Source: Neobacillus bataviensis
GTDB taxonomy: Bacteria > Bacillota > Bacilli > Bacillales_B > DSM-18226
Reading direction: 5' to 3'
DNA: 64,000 nt
NCBI RefSeq assembly: GCF_019969725.1
Contig: NZ_JAHXYW010000002.1
Location: 372,001 to 436,000, forward strand
Shown here piece after piece: positions 33,113-42,526 of this stretch; positions within the stretch are counted from its first letter, which is position 1; every line of letters starts with the position of its first letter. The notes under the pieces are model-generated. The model had not been told where the DNA came from. It saw only the letters and a program-made list of their open reading frames with translations, and ran no database searches. The translations under genes were made by a program, and so were the position numbers.

Positions 33113-33529
33113 ATGGCGTTGAAATGGCATAAAACAATACTTTCAATGATTCAGCAGCGTCAAGACAAGAAGGTTGCTTTAGCCGTGGATACTTCCACCA
33201 ACGAAGCACCAGCCATCCTTATTAATAACATAGTGAAACTGTTTGAACAGCTAAAGCCAGATACGATATTGGTTCAAGCGGATTTTAAAATTCGAAGCAT
33301 TACTCCCGTAAAAAGTGATACGATCAAATATCATACACATGGGAAATCTTCTTATACATTAGTGCTTGAGTGGGCAAAAGAAGAGAATGTAGATACATTG
33401 TTTTATATTACGGACGTTACCGGATTTTTTTCTGAAGAGATGGAGAAGGTCGATTTTGAATTATTTTGGCTGGTACCTAGTGCATTTTTACCACGAGTGC
33501 CATTCGGTAAAGCAATTAAAGTGGCATAA
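33113..33529 (+). CDS. stand-alone VWA-like (DUF2201 C-terminal) domain protein
   Basis: The 138-residue protein resembles the C-terminal VWA-like domain of DUF2201 putative metallopeptidases: V-A-L-A-V-D-T-S-T-N near residue 22 (MIDAS-like D-x-S), then Y-I-T-D-V-T-G-F-F near 99 and the terminal V-P-F-G-K-A. The large N-terminal part of the normal, roughly 400-residue protein and its MoxR partner are absent. AAAGGGGG precedes the ATG. It is either a remnant or an independent small domain. Confidence 0.65.
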   Translation: MALKWHKTILSMIQQRQDKKVALAVDTSTNEAPAILINNIVKLFEQLKPDTILVQADFKIRSITPVKSDTIKYHTHGKSSYTLVLEWAKEENVDTLFYITDVTGFFSEEMEKVDFELFWLVPSAFLPRVPFGKAIKVA

Positions 33530-33537
33530 AAAGAAAA

Positions 33538-33561
33538 TCCCTCACAATTTTGTGAGGGATT
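33538..33561 (+). terminator. hairpin between convergent genes
   Basis: ATCCCTCACAATTTTGTGAGGGAT is a perfect 24-bp palindrome, flanked by A- and T-rich sequence, between the VWA-like gene and a small minus-strand gene. Confidence 0.75.
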
Positions 33562-33566
33562 AATAT

Positions 33567-33746
33567 TTAATGTCTTATGTAAAAAATAACAAGAGAAATC
33601 AGGCCGGCACCAACCACAGCTAATAGTAATTGAATCGGCTTTGATAATTTATATCCTTTTTCAATTATATACTCCTTTGCTTTTTCCTCTATTGTTATAA
33701 TGGCAACAATCCCAATAAACCCCAATGCTATATAAAACCAGGTCAT
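33567..33746 (-). CDS. small two-span membrane protein
   Basis: The 59-residue minus-strand frame codes for a hydrophobic helix (W-F-Y-I-A-L-G-F-I-G-I-V-A-I-I), a charged linker (E-E-K-A-K-E-Y) and a second helix (L-L-L-A-V-V-G-A-G-L-I-S-L-V-I-F). A weak AGGGATGG lies upstream. The hydrophobic pattern and the terminator placed at its end support it. Not recognised. Confidence 0.6.
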   Translation of the reverse strand: MTWFYIALGFIGIVAIITIEEKAKEYIIEKGYKLSKPIQLLLAVVGAGLISLVIFYIRH

Positions 33747-33914
33747 GTAAAAACACCATCCCTAGGACTAATGTTACTTATTAGACGAATATACTGCCCA
33801 TTTTGTTTCCAAATTTTGTGCTTTTTTTAAAAAGTAAGTAAAAAATACCCACTTATAAAAACAGCACTTATAATGAGATAGAGAGGTGAAAATAGAGTCC
33901 TTGGAGGGAATTAA

Positions 33915-34430
33915 ATGAAAGTGAGACTTTCCGAATTTAATGAAAGCTGGGCGATTATGTTCCAAGAGGAGACACAATTTCTTAAAACCATTTTTGAGGA
34001 TGAAATAATCTGCTTCGAGCATTTTGGCAGCACGTCTGTTCAGGGCTTAAAGGCTAAGCCGGTAATCGACATGATGTGTATCGTAAAAGACATTGTAAAG
34101 GTGGATTCATACAACGACAAAATGAGTGAACTTGGATATGATGTTGCGGGAGAATGGGGCATTCCAGGCAGAAGATTATTTCGAAAGGGCGGGGATACCA
34201 GAACTCATCATATTCATTTTTATCAATTCGATAATACTCAGATTGAGCGTCATTTAATTTTTCGGGATTATCTTCGAACCCATTCAGAGGAAGCAGAAAG
34301 ATACAGCCGCTTTAAGGAAAAGTTAGCTGAGCAATATGAAAATACGAGTGAATACAGCCCAGCCAAAAAATCATTTGTGAAGGAAATGGAACAGCATGCT
34401 CTTGCTTGGTATGCACAAAGCAAAGGGTGA
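33915..34430 (+). CDS. GrpB-family (UPF0157) nucleotidyltransferase-like protein
   Basis: The 171-residue protein has the GrpB signature F-E-H-F-G-S-T-S-V-Q-G-L-K-A-K-P-V-I-D near residues 34-52 and T-H-H-I-H-F-Y near 97. The G-S-x10-D pattern is that of nucleotidyltransferase folds. TTGGAGGG lies before the ATG. Function in vivo is unknown. It is followed 5 bp later by the small membrane protein gene. Confidence 0.88.
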   Translation: MKVRLSEFNESWAIMFQEETQFLKTIFEDEIICFEHFGSTSVQGLKAKPVIDMMCIVKDIVKVDSYNDKMSELGYDVAGEWGIPGRRLFRKGGDTRTHHIHFYQFDNTQIERHLIFRDYLRTHSEEAERYSRFKEKLAEQYENTSEYSPAKKSFVKEMEQHALAWYAQSKG

Positions 34431-34435
34431 TTTCG

Positions 34436-34693
34436 ATGTTTTTTCTATTATTAACCATGATGATCATCGCTTTTGTCGTTGGAACCGTACTAATTATAAA
34501 AACTAAATTAGCATTTGGTTTCATTGCTATAGGTGTTGGGATAGTGCTGTTACTTTTTATCCTGATTTATTATGGAAAAAATAAATACCGCAAAAAGAAT
34601 TGGGACTGTATCTCTTACATTGATTGTATTCCTGATTGCGATCCTGATTGTGATGGGAGGCCAGACTGTGATTGCGGGCCGGATTGTCATTAA
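34436..34693 (+). CDS. small membrane protein with Asp-Cys-rich tail
   Basis: The 85-residue protein has two hydrophobic helices (about 2-21 and 28-46), then a basic turn (K-N-K-Y-R-K-K) and a tail with seven Cys, mostly as D-C pairs (I-D-C, P-D-C, P-D-C, P-D-C-D-C, P-D-C-H). The tail looks metal-binding. Its 3' end overlaps the start of the DUF2085 gene in another frame, so the same DNA also codes for hydrophobic sequence there. Family not recognised. Confidence 0.6.
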   Translation: MFFLLLTMMIIAFVVGTVLIIKTKLAFGFIAIGVGIVLLLFILIYYGKNKYRKKNWDCISYIDCIPDCDPDCDGRPDCDCGPDCH

Positions 34694-35033
34694 TATAGAG
34701 AGAATATTAAGGGTTGTTCCATGTCATCGGATGAAGTCCAGGAGTCTAACGATAAAAGGATATACACTTCCATTATGCGCGAGGTGTACGGGAATTCTAT
34801 TGGGATATTTCTTTTTTCCATTATTCATGATACTCAGTTTACATGTGCCGTTATGGCTAGGACTTGTAATAAATATCCCAATGGTCGTGGATGGCTGGAC
34901 GCAAAAAAAGAAATATCGATTGAGTAATAATCCGTTGAGATTCTCAACTGGGTTAATGAGTGGTTTAGGGCAAAGCATCATAATTGTTAGTGTGAGTGAA
35001 TCCATTATTAGGGCATTACTTCTTATTGGGTAA
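34668..35033 (+). CDS. DUF2085 membrane protein
   Basis: The 121-residue protein has the DUF2085 signature P-C-H-R-M near residue 18 followed by P-L-C-A-R-C-T-G near 37, and two or three membrane segments. The GTG at 34668 is chosen because GGGAGG lies 7 nt upstream; it overlaps the preceding gene by 26 bp. The conserved Cys and His suggest a metal or redox site. Function unknown. A strong terminator follows. Confidence 0.75.
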   Translation: MIAGRIVINIERILRVVPCHRMKSRSLTIKGYTLPLCARCTGILLGYFFFPLFMILSLHVPLWLGLVINIPMVVDGWTQKKKYRLSNNPLRFSTGLMSGLGQSIIIVSVSESIIRALLLIG

Positions 35034-35043
35034 GTGCAAAATA

Positions 35044-35075
35044 AAAAAAGACGTATGCTAAGCACACGTCTTTTT
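35044..35075. terminator. bidirectional terminator
   Basis: AAAAAGACGTATGC / GCACACGTCTTTTT around TAA separates convergent DUF2085 and kynB. Confidence 0.88.
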
Positions 35076-35083
35076 CGTCTATA

Positions 35084-35710
35084 CTAATCCATTTTTCGCA
35101 AAACCGCACGGACTGGACTTCCATCCGCCTCTACTAAGGGAAGGGGAAGAGCAGCCAATTCATAATCCCCAGGCGCGACTTCGTCTAGTACAAGTCCTTC
35201 CAAAATGTGAATGTTATGACGGGTAAGCTCATGGTGGGCAGACAGTTCCTTGCTGTCGATTTGATCCACAGACGGCAAATCAAGGCCAATCAGACGAACT
35301 CCAAGCTCTGAAAGATAAGTAGCCAATTCGGGTTCAATCGGGGGAATCGACTCAGGAAAAACACTTCGATCCTTCCAGGCATCCGTACGAATTAATAAAC
35401 GTGTTACCCCTTTAAGATTCATACCGGCAAGGTCCTTTACACCAATGCTGGTCGTTTCCTGTAAATGAATGACCCGTGCCTCGCCCATATATAACTCAAG
35501 GTCCAAATCGATTACTTTTTTTCCGTCGTTATCAAAATGGAATGGAGCATCAATATGGGTACCGGTATGAGCACTCATCGTAATCTGTCCTACATTGACA
35601 GAACCACTTTCTTCTTTACTCCAACTGACTTTGTAGTTGAAGGGCGTATCACCTGGCCAGACAACGATATTGTTGTCAAGGCGCTGCGAAACATCGATCC
35701 ATTTACTCAT
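35084..35710 (-). CDS. kynB: kynurenine formamidase
   Basis: The 208-residue cyclase-family hydrolase has the metal motif H48-T-G-T-H52-I-D54 and a W-P-G-D-T-P segment near residue 18. It hydrolyses N-formylkynurenine to kynurenine and formate. The ATG at 35710 has GGAGG 8 nt upstream; the in-frame ATG at 35728 does not. It is the last gene of a minus-strand operon after kynA and an amino-acid permease. Kynureninase (kynU), usually in the same operon, is absent from the window. Confidence 0.93.
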   Translation of the reverse strand: MSKWIDVSQRLDNNIVVWPGDTPFNYKVSWSKEESGSVNVGQITMSAHTGTHIDAPFHFDNDGKKVIDLDLELYMGEARVIHLQETTSIGVKDLAGMNLKGVTRLLIRTDAWKDRSVFPESIPPIEPELATYLSELGVRLIGLDLPSVDQIDSKELSAHHELTRHNIHILEGLVLDEVAPGDYELAALPLPLVEADGSPVRAVLRKMD

Positions 35711-35752
35711 TCTTACAGCCTCCAACACTTCAGATTCAACATCTTCATTATC

Positions 35753-36610
35753 TTACAACTTAGTTCGAAGACTCAATAGCTCCGGGAAGAATTGCTGATC
35801 GAGAACTCGTTTTAAATACGTAACACCAGAAGAGCCGCCCGTACCCATTTTATGGCCGATAATTCTTTCGACGGTTGTCATATGATTAAAACGCCATAAT
35901 TGCTGCTGATTACCAATGTCGACCAGCTTCTCAGCCAGTTCATACAAATCCCAATATTGATCAGTATTACGGTATACATGGAGCCATGCTTCTTCCACGC
36001 TGGCATTTGGTTCATAGTTTTGCGACCAGTCGCGGTTTAAGGCTTTTTCATCTACCGTTAAACCATGCGCCACAAGCGCTGAAATCGCCGCATCATAAAT
36101 ACTTGGTGCATGAAGTGATTCTACTAGACGGGCATATAACTCCGGCTGATGCTGATAGACTGCAAGTGTATGGGCATTTTTGTTTCCAAGCGCAAATTCA
36201 ATCAAACGGTTTTGATAGGATTGGAATCCAGAGGAATGTCCCAATTTATCCCGAAATTGCATATATTCAGCCGGTGTCAAAGTGGATAGGACACTCCATG
36301 ATTGAATCAACTGCTGCTGTATTCTGGAAACACGTGACAGCATTTTAAAAGAAGGTTCCAAGTCATTACGTTTGATACATTCAATCGCCGCATTCATCTC
36401 ATGTAGAATAAGCTTCATCCATAATTCGCTTGTTTGATGGATAATAATAAACAGCATTTCATCGTGATGATCAGAAAGCCGATGCTGGCTTGATAAAATT
36501 TGCTCAAGGTGAAGATAATCACCGTAAGACATTTCTTTTTTAAAATCTAATTGAATTTCCTTTTCGAGATTCGATGTCTTGTGTTCTTGTAGATTATCCA
36601 AGTTGCTCAT
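35753..36610 (-). CDS. kynA: tryptophan 2,3-dioxygenase
   Basis: The 285-residue heme enzyme has the family pattern: [11 protein letters not shown] near the N-terminus, [17 protein letters not shown] with the distal His, and the heme-binding His in [11 protein letters not shown] with G-T-G-G-S-S-G behind it. It opens the indole ring of tryptophan to N-formylkynurenine. The ATG at 36610 is preferred over the upstream GTG at 36625 because AGGGAA is well spaced. Together with kynB and the permease it feeds kynurenine-pathway intermediates. Confidence 0.95.
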   Translation of the reverse strand: MSNLDNLQEHKTSNLEKEIQLDFKKEMSYGDYLHLEQILSSQHRLSDHHDEMLFIIIHQTSELWMKLILHEMNAAIECIKRNDLEPSFKMLSRVSRIQQQLIQSWSVLSTLTPAEYMQFRDKLGHSSGFQSYQNRLIEFALGNKNAHTLAVYQHQPELYARLVESLHAPSIYDAAISALVAHGLTVDEKALNRDWSQNYEPNASVEEAWLHVYRNTDQYWDLYELAEKLVDIGNQQQLWRFNHMTTVERIIGHKMGTGGSSGVTYLKRVLDQQFFPELLSLRTKL

Positions 36611-36636
36611 AACATTTTCCCTCACATTCCATTAAT

Positions 36637-38043
36637 CTATTTAATTTGTTCTTCCAAAGAATCCTGCTGTGATAGATTATTCATGTTTCTTTTATGAAAA
36701 AAGAAATATGCCACACATAAAAAGACTAACCAAGGTATTCCAAACTGCAGTAAAATTTTGAAATCGGTAAACCATGTGGTAATCATTAAACTTACAAGAA
36801 GTACTGCCCCTAAAATGGTCAAATAAGGGAAGCCCATCATTTTTACCGGAAGCTTTCGCCCGCCTGATTTTTCCCACATTCTTCTGAAAAATAAATGAGA
36901 AACAAAGACCATTAACCAAGTAAATAAGGCACCGAACATCGAAATCCCCATCATGAAGGCATAGGAGGTGCCAGGGAATAACGCGCTTACCACTGCTGCG
37001 ACAATAATTCCAAGAGTGGAAACGGCCAGCGCTGTTGACGGAACACCTTTTTTGTTTAATTTGCCTAAGAACGCAGGTGCAAAATTACTGCGGGATAAGG
37101 AAAACACCATCCGTGTTGATGCATATAACTGGCTGTTCATGGCGGATAATGCAGCCGTTAAAATAATAAAATTCATAATTCCAGAGGCTCCAGGGATATT
37201 CAAAATTTCCATTACTTTAACAAACGGACTTTTATCGACTCCTGCTGCTTTCCAAGGAACAATCATTAACATGATCGCGAGTGTTAATACATAGAAGGTA
37301 GACAAACGGAAAACTGTTGCTTTTAATGCTTTAGGAACAGCAACATCGGGATCCTTTGCTTCCCCTGCCGTAACTGCAATCAATTCAGTCCCTAAGAAGC
37401 TAAAAAGGGAAATAAAGATGGCAATCCATACTCCATTCCAGCCAAACGGGAGAAACCCTCCGTCATTGACAAAATTCTCTGCACCCATTTTTGGATGATC
37501 AGATGTTCCAAATAAAACATAGGCTCCAAGAATGATAAATCCGACAATAGCACTAATTTTAATCATCGAGAACCAATACTCAAAGGTTGCAAAGGTATTG
37601 ACGCTTGTAGCGTTTACGTAAATTAACACAGCTCCAAATAGTAATATCCAGACCATTCCTGGCACTGTCGGGAACCAGTATTTCATATAAACAGCGATGG
37701 CACTTACTTCTACCCCAACAGCCAGTACATTCGCAATCCAATACGAGTAGCGCACAAGAAAGCCTGCCATCGGATGGATATATTTTTCTGAAATAACGCC
37801 GAAGGATCCTGAAGCCGGGTGTGCAACCGTCATTTCAGACAAACATCCCATAAGAAGAAGGACAATAAAGGCACCAATAGCATAGCTGATTAAAACACCT
37901 GGTCCTGCTGTTTGAATAGCGAGCCCGCTGCCGAGGAAGAGCCCCGTTCCGATGGCGCAGCCCATCGCAATCATCGTGAGCTGGCCTGTTTTTAATTCCC
38001 TCTTTAAACCTTTTTCTGGTCCATTTGTATTCATATTCGTCAT
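36637..38043 (-). CDS. APC-family amino acid permease, probably tryptophan/aromatic
   Basis: The 468-residue permease has 12 predicted membrane segments and the APC start pattern M-I-A-M-G-C-A-I-G-T-G-L-F-L-G-S-G near residue 25. It resembles the AAT subgroup of aromatic and other amino-acid importers. GGAAGGTGGG precedes the ATG. It is the first gene of the operon with kynA and kynB, so tryptophan uptake is the likely job. A cre site lies about 100 bp upstream. Confidence 0.9.
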   Translation of the reverse strand: MTNMNTNGPEKGLKRELKTGQLTMIAMGCAIGTGLFLGSGLAIQTAGPGVLISYAIGAFIVLLLMGCLSEMTVAHPASGSFGVISEKYIHPMAGFLVRYSYWIANVLAVGVEVSAIAVYMKYWFPTVPGMVWILLFGAVLIYVNATSVNTFATFEYWFSMIKISAIVGFIILGAYVLFGTSDHPKMGAENFVNDGGFLPFGWNGVWIAIFISLFSFLGTELIAVTAGEAKDPDVAVPKALKATVFRLSTFYVLTLAIMLMIVPWKAAGVDKSPFVKVMEILNIPGASGIMNFIILTAALSAMNSQLYASTRMVFSLSRSNFAPAFLGKLNKKGVPSTALAVSTLGIIVAAVVSALFPGTSYAFMMGISMFGALFTWLMVFVSHLFFRRMWEKSGGRKLPVKMMGFPYLTILGAVLLVSLMITTWFTDFKILLQFGIPWLVFLCVAYFFFHKRNMNNLSQQDSLEEQIK

Positions 38044-38377
38044 ACTTTCCCACCTTCCCTTATTTTTATCTTCAATTTTAAATCATATTGCTTTTAATAA
38101 TAATGAACTTTGAAAAAATTAATAGAGTATTTCTCCCCTTTGAAACCGCTTACAAACCATTTTCGACAAAGGGTGCTATTAGGGAAAAAATCTAACTTGA
38201 TAAGAACCCTCCTTTTTCCATAATTCAAAGTGAATCATACCAAGGAAAATGACACGATGTCAATAATATATTTCAGAAAATTATAAATGTTAAAACGTGA
38301 CAAATTCTTTTTTTAGTAAAAACTTTTAATTTTAGATGAATCCTTATATGCTGTAAATAGAAACAGGAGGAATTGGA
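38044..38377. promoter_or_regulatory. divergent control region, permease-kynAB / TetR
   Basis: This AT-rich 334-bp region contains no open frame. It holds a cre-like site at 38141-38154 and long A/T stretches. The permease operon reads left and the TetR gene right. No convincing -35/-10 pair could be fixed by eye. Confidence 0.6.
38141..38154. promoter_or_regulatory. CcpA binding site (cre)
   Basis: TGAAACCGCTTACA fits the consensus TGNAANCGNTNNCA at every fixed position. It lies about 90 bp upstream of the permease start and predicts glucose repression of tryptophan catabolism. Confidence 0.7.
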
Positions 38378-38992
38378 ATGACAGATGAAAAAGTTATAGA
38401 TAAACGGCATTTGCGTTCAATCAAAACACGGGAAAAGTTATTAGAAGCAGCTAAAGAGGTATTTCTTGAAGAGGGCTTTCATAAGGCAACCATTTCTCAA
38501 ATGATCAAAAAGGCCAATATTGGGTACGGAACAGCATATGTTCATTTTGAAGGGAAGGAAGACATATTAATTGTTTTAATGGAGAATGTCATGGAGAAGT
38601 TCTATGAAATTGCTGAGGTTTCCTTTTTGCCAAAAACCAAAAAGGAAGCTATGGAGATTATCCTAGAGCAAGCCACTGCTTTTTTGAAAATGGCAGAAAC
38701 AGAACGCAACTTGATGCAGGTATTCGAGCAGGCGATTGGCATTTCGACCGCCATCTCAAACAAATGGAAGGCGATTCGAGAAAAGTTTATTCAGCGAATT
38801 TCAGAGGATATTGCTTATGCTCAAGAAAACGGGCTGGCCAGACCCGAGTTAAATCATAAGCTCGCAGCCAGAGGATGGTTTTTCACAAATGAAATGTATC
38901 TATGGGAAATTGTCCGGAACGAACATCTCGATACTGTAGAGGAAGTTGCGAAAACAATCACGGCTATTTATACTAGGGGACTTTATCTTTAA
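38378..38992 (+). CDS. TetR-family transcriptional regulator
   Basis: The 204-residue protein has a TetR DNA-binding domain (R-E-K-L-L-E-A-A-K-E-V-F ... G-Y-G-T-A-Y-V-H-F near residues 18-66) and a variable all-helical ligand domain. CAGGAGGA precedes the ATG. It sits between the kyn arm and the anthranilate arm and is followed by a Crp-like gene 20 bp later. It is a candidate regulator of one or both arms. Ligand unknown. Confidence 0.9.
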   Translation: MTDEKVIDKRHLRSIKTREKLLEAAKEVFLEEGFHKATISQMIKKANIGYGTAYVHFEGKEDILIVLMENVMEKFYEIAEVSFLPKTKKEAMEIILEQATAFLKMAETERNLMQVFEQAIGISTAISNKWKAIREKFIQRISEDIAYAQENGLARPELNHKLAARGWFFTNEMYLWEIVRNEHLDTVEEVAKTITAIYTRGLYL

Positions 38993-39012
38993 AAAGGTGA
39001 AAGGGTGATAAA

Positions 39013-39624
39013 ATGCAGGAGCTTCGCTATAAGTGGGAACCATTTTTAAAGTATGGCCAGCGGTTTGAGGTAGAAAAAAATAAGGTCATCTATCGCCAAG
39101 GGCACAGTGGAAAAGGATTTTATTATCTCAGCATCGGCGAAATAAATATCACCCTTCTGTCGGAAAAAGGGAATGAACGGATCATAAATGTTGTTCCGCC
39201 AGGAATGCTGTTTGGAGAACATGGTGTCCACCAGGAACCTTATTTGACAAGTGCTACCGCAGCCTACCCCTCAGTTATCTATTTCTTTTCTGATGAGGCA
39301 GCAGCAGCTATTTACGCTGAACATCCGGAGGCCTCTGTAATTTACACCGAGTCTTTAATCTACAAATTTAGAACTTTAGCAGAAATCCTTTCGCTCATCG
39401 AAAGTCCGGTGGAACAACAAATGGCTTATTATTTGTTAAAACTGTCAGAGGAAAATGGCAGCGCTTCCATGAATCAAACTTCTTTTGCAAAGTACATTGG
39501 TACGTCCCGTATTACCCTCAATAGGGTGATTCAAAAGTGGAAGCAGGAAAACTATATCACCCTTCATAATCGTCAAATTGTGATTAAAGATATGGAAAAA
39601 ATAAAAGCGCTTGCAAACCAATGA
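39013..39624 (+). CDS. Crp/Fnr-family regulator
   Basis: The 203-residue protein has an N-terminal cyclic-nucleotide-binding-like barrel (about 10-120) and a C-terminal winged helix (S-F-A-K-Y-I-G-T-S-R-I-T-L-N-R-V near 158-173). The Fnr iron-sulfur Cys cluster is absent. It follows the TetR gene closely and converges with another Crp-like gene. Its effector is unknown; an aromatic or CoA ligand would fit the location. Confidence 0.9.
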   Translation: MQELRYKWEPFLKYGQRFEVEKNKVIYRQGHSGKGFYYLSIGEINITLLSEKGNERIINVVPPGMLFGEHGVHQEPYLTSATAAYPSVIYFFSDEAAAAIYAEHPEASVIYTESLIYKFRTLAEILSLIESPVEQQMAYYLLKLSEENGSASMNQTSFAKYIGTSRITLNRVIQKWKQENYITLHNRQIVIKDMEKIKALANQ

Positions 39625-39631
39625 TAGAATT

Positions 39632-40255
39632 CTAGTTAACCAGGTTTCTTAAGAAATCTGGTTTTTTTATATAGTATTTTCGTTTCATAATCTCGATGAT
39701 GCCATCCTCTTGCCATTGTTTTAACACTTTGTATACTGTGATTCTTGTTAATCCTGTGCAACCGGCAATGTCCTGCTGTGAAATAGGGATCTCGTAATTT
39801 TTAAATTCATAGCAAATATTGTGCAAAAGAAGGGCGATTTTTTGTTCAGATGTTAGCGTATCCAAATTAATGCGATCTAATAAAATTTTCATTTTGTGAA
39901 TTACCGTACGCGAAAAAAGTGGAACTAGCTTAGGGTGCTCTTTAAGGAGTGCTTTAAATGTTTCACAAGGAAAATGATAAACGACGGAATCCTTTACGGC
40001 GATGGCGCTTGTAAAATGCTGCCTTTGATCCAGCGACTGGACGCCTATGAGCTGATTCGGAATCACAATGTTTAAGATTCGCTCCTTGCCTGATGCATTT
40101 ACACTGACAATCCTCACTAAACCCTTCTTAAGAAAATAAAACCCATCCCCACAGGTCCCTTGGCTGTAGATGGCTTCCTTTCTCTTAAAGAACTGCCTCG
40201 TTCCAAACTGTAAATAGCTGTCCCAATCAAAAACATGTTCATATAGTGTGGCCAT
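39632..40255 (-). CDS. Crp/Fnr-family regulator
   Basis: The 207-residue protein has a cNMP-binding-like domain and a C-terminal HTH (Q-Q-D-I-A-G-C-T-G-L-T-R-I-T-V-Y-K near residues 160-180). ATG at 40255 follows GGAGGTAACGCT; the longer frame from 40333 has no site. It is transcribed away from the flavin monooxygenase operon, whose start is 220 bp to the right, and is thus a prime candidate to regulate it. Confidence 0.9.
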   Translation of the reverse strand: MATLYEHVFDWDSYLQFGTRQFFKRKEAIYSQGTCGDGFYFLKKGLVRIVSVNASGKERILNIVIPNQLIGVQSLDQRQHFTSAIAVKDSVVYHFPCETFKALLKEHPKLVPLFSRTVIHKMKILLDRINLDTLTSEQKIALLLHNICYEFKNYEIPISQQDIAGCTGLTRITVYKVLKQWQEDGIIEIMKRKYYIKKPDFLRNLVN

Positions 40256-40421
40256 AGCGTTACCTCCAAAAATATTTTTGGATGCCCTACTCAGATGTCT
40301 TCTGTTTTTCACTTTTATCATAGTTGAAATCAAAGGGATTATCCATTGATTAGATTCATTATTTAGATAATTAAAAATATAAAATCAAAAAATATGTTAA
40401 ATAGGCTACACTTTCATTTTG

Positions 40422-40435
40422 TGGAAGCGGTTACA
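40422..40435. promoter_or_regulatory. CcpA binding site (cre)
   Basis: TGGAAGCGGTTACA fits TGNAANCGNTNNCA, 41 bp before the monooxygenase start codon. It is the counterpart of the cre in front of the kyn arm. Confidence 0.65.
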
Positions 40436-40475
40436 ATTTGGTTGTAAATTTCCGTAAATCAAGGAGGCCCAAACG

Positions 40476-41957
40476 ATGGGAATTAGAACAGGTAATCAAT
40501 ATATTGAATCCGTAAAATCCAGAAAACCTGATGTGTGGCTGCATGGCAAAAAAGTGACCAATTTATTTGATGAACCGGTTTTTAAACAGCCAATTCTGGA
40601 AATTGCCAAATTATATGACCTGCAGCATAACCCGGAGTACCAAGATAGAATTACCCATATATGCGAAGAAACTGGCGAGAGAGTAAACAACGCTTTTTTA
40701 GTGCCAAAAAGCTATGAAGATTTAATGAAACGCAGAGAAGTTTTTGAAGTATTTGCCAAGGCAACCTTTGGGCTAATGGGCAGAACACCGGACTTTTTAA
40801 ATGTTGTTGTGACGTCGATGTACTATAATTCTTGGTTTTTTGAAAAATATAATCAAAATTGGGCTGAAAACATCCGCAATTATTATAAATATCTTCGTGA
40901 TCATGACTTGTTTTTAACCCATGCGATTATCAATCCGCAAAATGACAGAAGTAAGACCTCACACGAACAAAAGGATACTTATACCCACCTGGGAGCAGTA
41001 AAGGAAACTCCGGATGGTTTAGTCGTAAGAGGAGCCAAAATGCTGGCTACGCTTGCTCCGATTACAGATGAAGTCATCATTTACTCGTTCCCTGGCTTTA
41101 AACCTGGTGATGAAAAGTATGCTCTTGCCTTTGCGATTCCAATTGAAACACCGGGGTTAAAAATTATTTGCCGGGAACCGATGCAGGATGGAACTCGTTC
41201 CCTCTTCGATCATCCATTAGCGTCAAGATTTGAGGAAATGGATGCCCTGCTGGTTTTTGAAGATGTTGTCGTTCCTTGGGACCGAGTCTTCCTCTATAAC
41301 AATGTAGAAGCAGCGAATAAGCTGTACCCAATGACTGGAGCAGGCCAGCAGCCGGCACACCAGTCCGGTGTTAGAGGACTGGTAAAGCTGCAATTTGCCA
41401 CCGAAGTAGCTATGAAGCTAGCGGATTCCATTGGAGTCGATGTCTATTTAAATGTTCAAAATGACCTCGGCGAATTAATCCAATCGCTTGAATCCATCAG
41501 AGCGTTATTACGGGTTGCTGAAGTGGAATATACGATGACAGAACACGGTGAAGCAATGCCAAGTTATATTCCGCTTGAAACCATTAGAGGACTGCTGCCG
41601 ACGATGTACCCAAGGGCCATTGAAGTGATGCAGATTATCGGGGCTGGAGGGCTGTTAATGTCCCCAACTGGCGCCGATTTTGCAAGTGAGCCATTAAAGG
41701 ATGCGATGGAAAATTATTATGTGGGAAGAGAAGGAGTGTCTTCCATAGACCGTGTAAGTCTGTTCAAGCTTGCATGGGATTTATGCGGGGAAGCGTTTGG
41801 TCAGCGTCTGCTTCAATACGAGCGCTATTATACAGGAGATCCGATCCGTAAACGGGCGATTTTTTACAATAATTATAAGCGTACGCATTCGCCTGATATG
41901 GTAGAGGAGGCATTGCAGGTAAGTGTATTAAATAAGGGATTGGAGAGCCAAGTATGA
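40476..41957 (+). CDS. FADH2-dependent monooxygenase, HpaB family (probable anthranilate 3-monooxygenase)
   Basis: The 493-residue protein belongs to the 4-hydroxyphenylacetate 3-hydroxylase oxygenase family (acyl-CoA dehydrogenase-like fold). N-terminal G-I-R-T-G-x-Q-Y and the W-D-R-V-F-L-Y segment near residue 270 are visible. These enzymes use reduced flavin from a partner reductase, and a flavin reductase follows with a 4-bp overlap. Because the next genes degrade 3-hydroxyanthranilate, the natural substrate is most likely anthranilate. That route is known in Geobacillus. Substrate is inferred from context, not motif. Confidence 0.88.
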   Translation: MGIRTGNQYIESVKSRKPDVWLHGKKVTNLFDEPVFKQPILEIAKLYDLQHNPEYQDRITHICEETGERVNNAFLVPKSYEDLMKRREVFEVFAKATFGLMGRTPDFLNVVVTSMYYNSWFFEKYNQNWAENIRNYYKYLRDHDLFLTHAIINPQNDRSKTSHEQKDTYTHLGAVKETPDGLVVRGAKMLATLAPITDEVIIYSFPGFKPGDEKYALAFAIPIETPGLKIICREPMQDGTRSLFDHPLASRFEEMDALLVFEDVVVPWDRVFLYNNVEAANKLYPMTGAGQQPAHQSGVRGLVKLQFATEVAMKLADSIGVDVYLNVQNDLGELIQSLESIRALLRVAEVEYTMTEHGEAMPSYIPLETIRGLLPTMYPRAIEVMQIIGAGGLLMSPTGADFASEPLKDAMENYYVGREGVSSIDRVSLFKLAWDLCGEAFGQRLLQYERYYTGDPIRKRAIFYNNYKRTHSPDMVEEALQVSVLNKGLESQV

Positions 41958-42511
41958 AATTATTAGGTATTTCAGGGACGATTATTGGGGCAAAAACAGG
42001 AATTCTCGTCAGAAGAGTATTAGAAGAAGTGAAACAGAAGCACCCGGAAATCGAAGTGGAGTATTTAGATCTGATGGACTACGAGGTTCAATTTTGCGAT
42101 GGACGAAATCCTTCCGCCTATTCCGAGGATACAAAGACGGTTATTCAAAAGGTTTCTTCCGCTGATTTTTATATTTTTGGAACACCGATTTTTCAAGGCT
42201 CCATTCCTGGACCGTTAAAAAACTTGTTTGACTTAATCCATCCAAATGATTTCCGAAACAAAGTGATGGGATTTGTGGCAAATGGCGGAACCTACCAGCA
42301 TTATCTGGTCATTGAAAATCAATTAAAACCGATTGCTGGTTACTTCCGTGCTTTTGTCGCACCAGGATATGTTTATGCGAACAATGAGCATTTTAACCAG
42401 AAAAATGAAATTGTTGACCCTGATTTGCTACGGAGGATTTCCGAATTGGCAGAAGAAGTGGTCCATATGCAAAAAGCCCTTAAAGGAAATTTAGAAATCG
42501 TAAGAGGATAG
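41954..42511 (+). CDS. NAD(P)H-dependent FMN/FAD reductase
   Basis: The 185-residue flavodoxin-like reductase begins [10 protein letters not shown] and carries the flavin loop [15 protein letters not shown] near residues 76-90. It overlaps the monooxygenase gene by 4 bp (ATGA), which fits a two-component oxygenase. It would supply reduced flavin to the upstream HpaB-like protein. Confidence 0.9.
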   Translation: MKLLGISGTIIGAKTGILVRRVLEEVKQKHPEIEVEYLDLMDYEVQFCDGRNPSAYSEDTKTVIQKVSSADFYIFGTPIFQGSIPGPLKNLFDLIHPNDFRNKVMGFVANGGTYQHYLVIENQLKPIAGYFRAFVAPGYVYANNEHFNQKNEIVDPDLLRRISELAEEVVHMQKALKGNLEIVRG

Positions 42512-42526
42512 AAGGGAGAAGAGGAT

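Noticed and set aside
34572..34667. Longer N-terminus for the DUF2085 protein
   Set aside because: The extension overlaps most of the previous gene, whereas GTG 34668 has GGGAGG 7 nt upstream.
36968..37294. Plus-strand frame inside the amino-acid permease gene
   Set aside because: It is an opposite-strand shadow of a clear membrane transporter, with no ribosome binding site.
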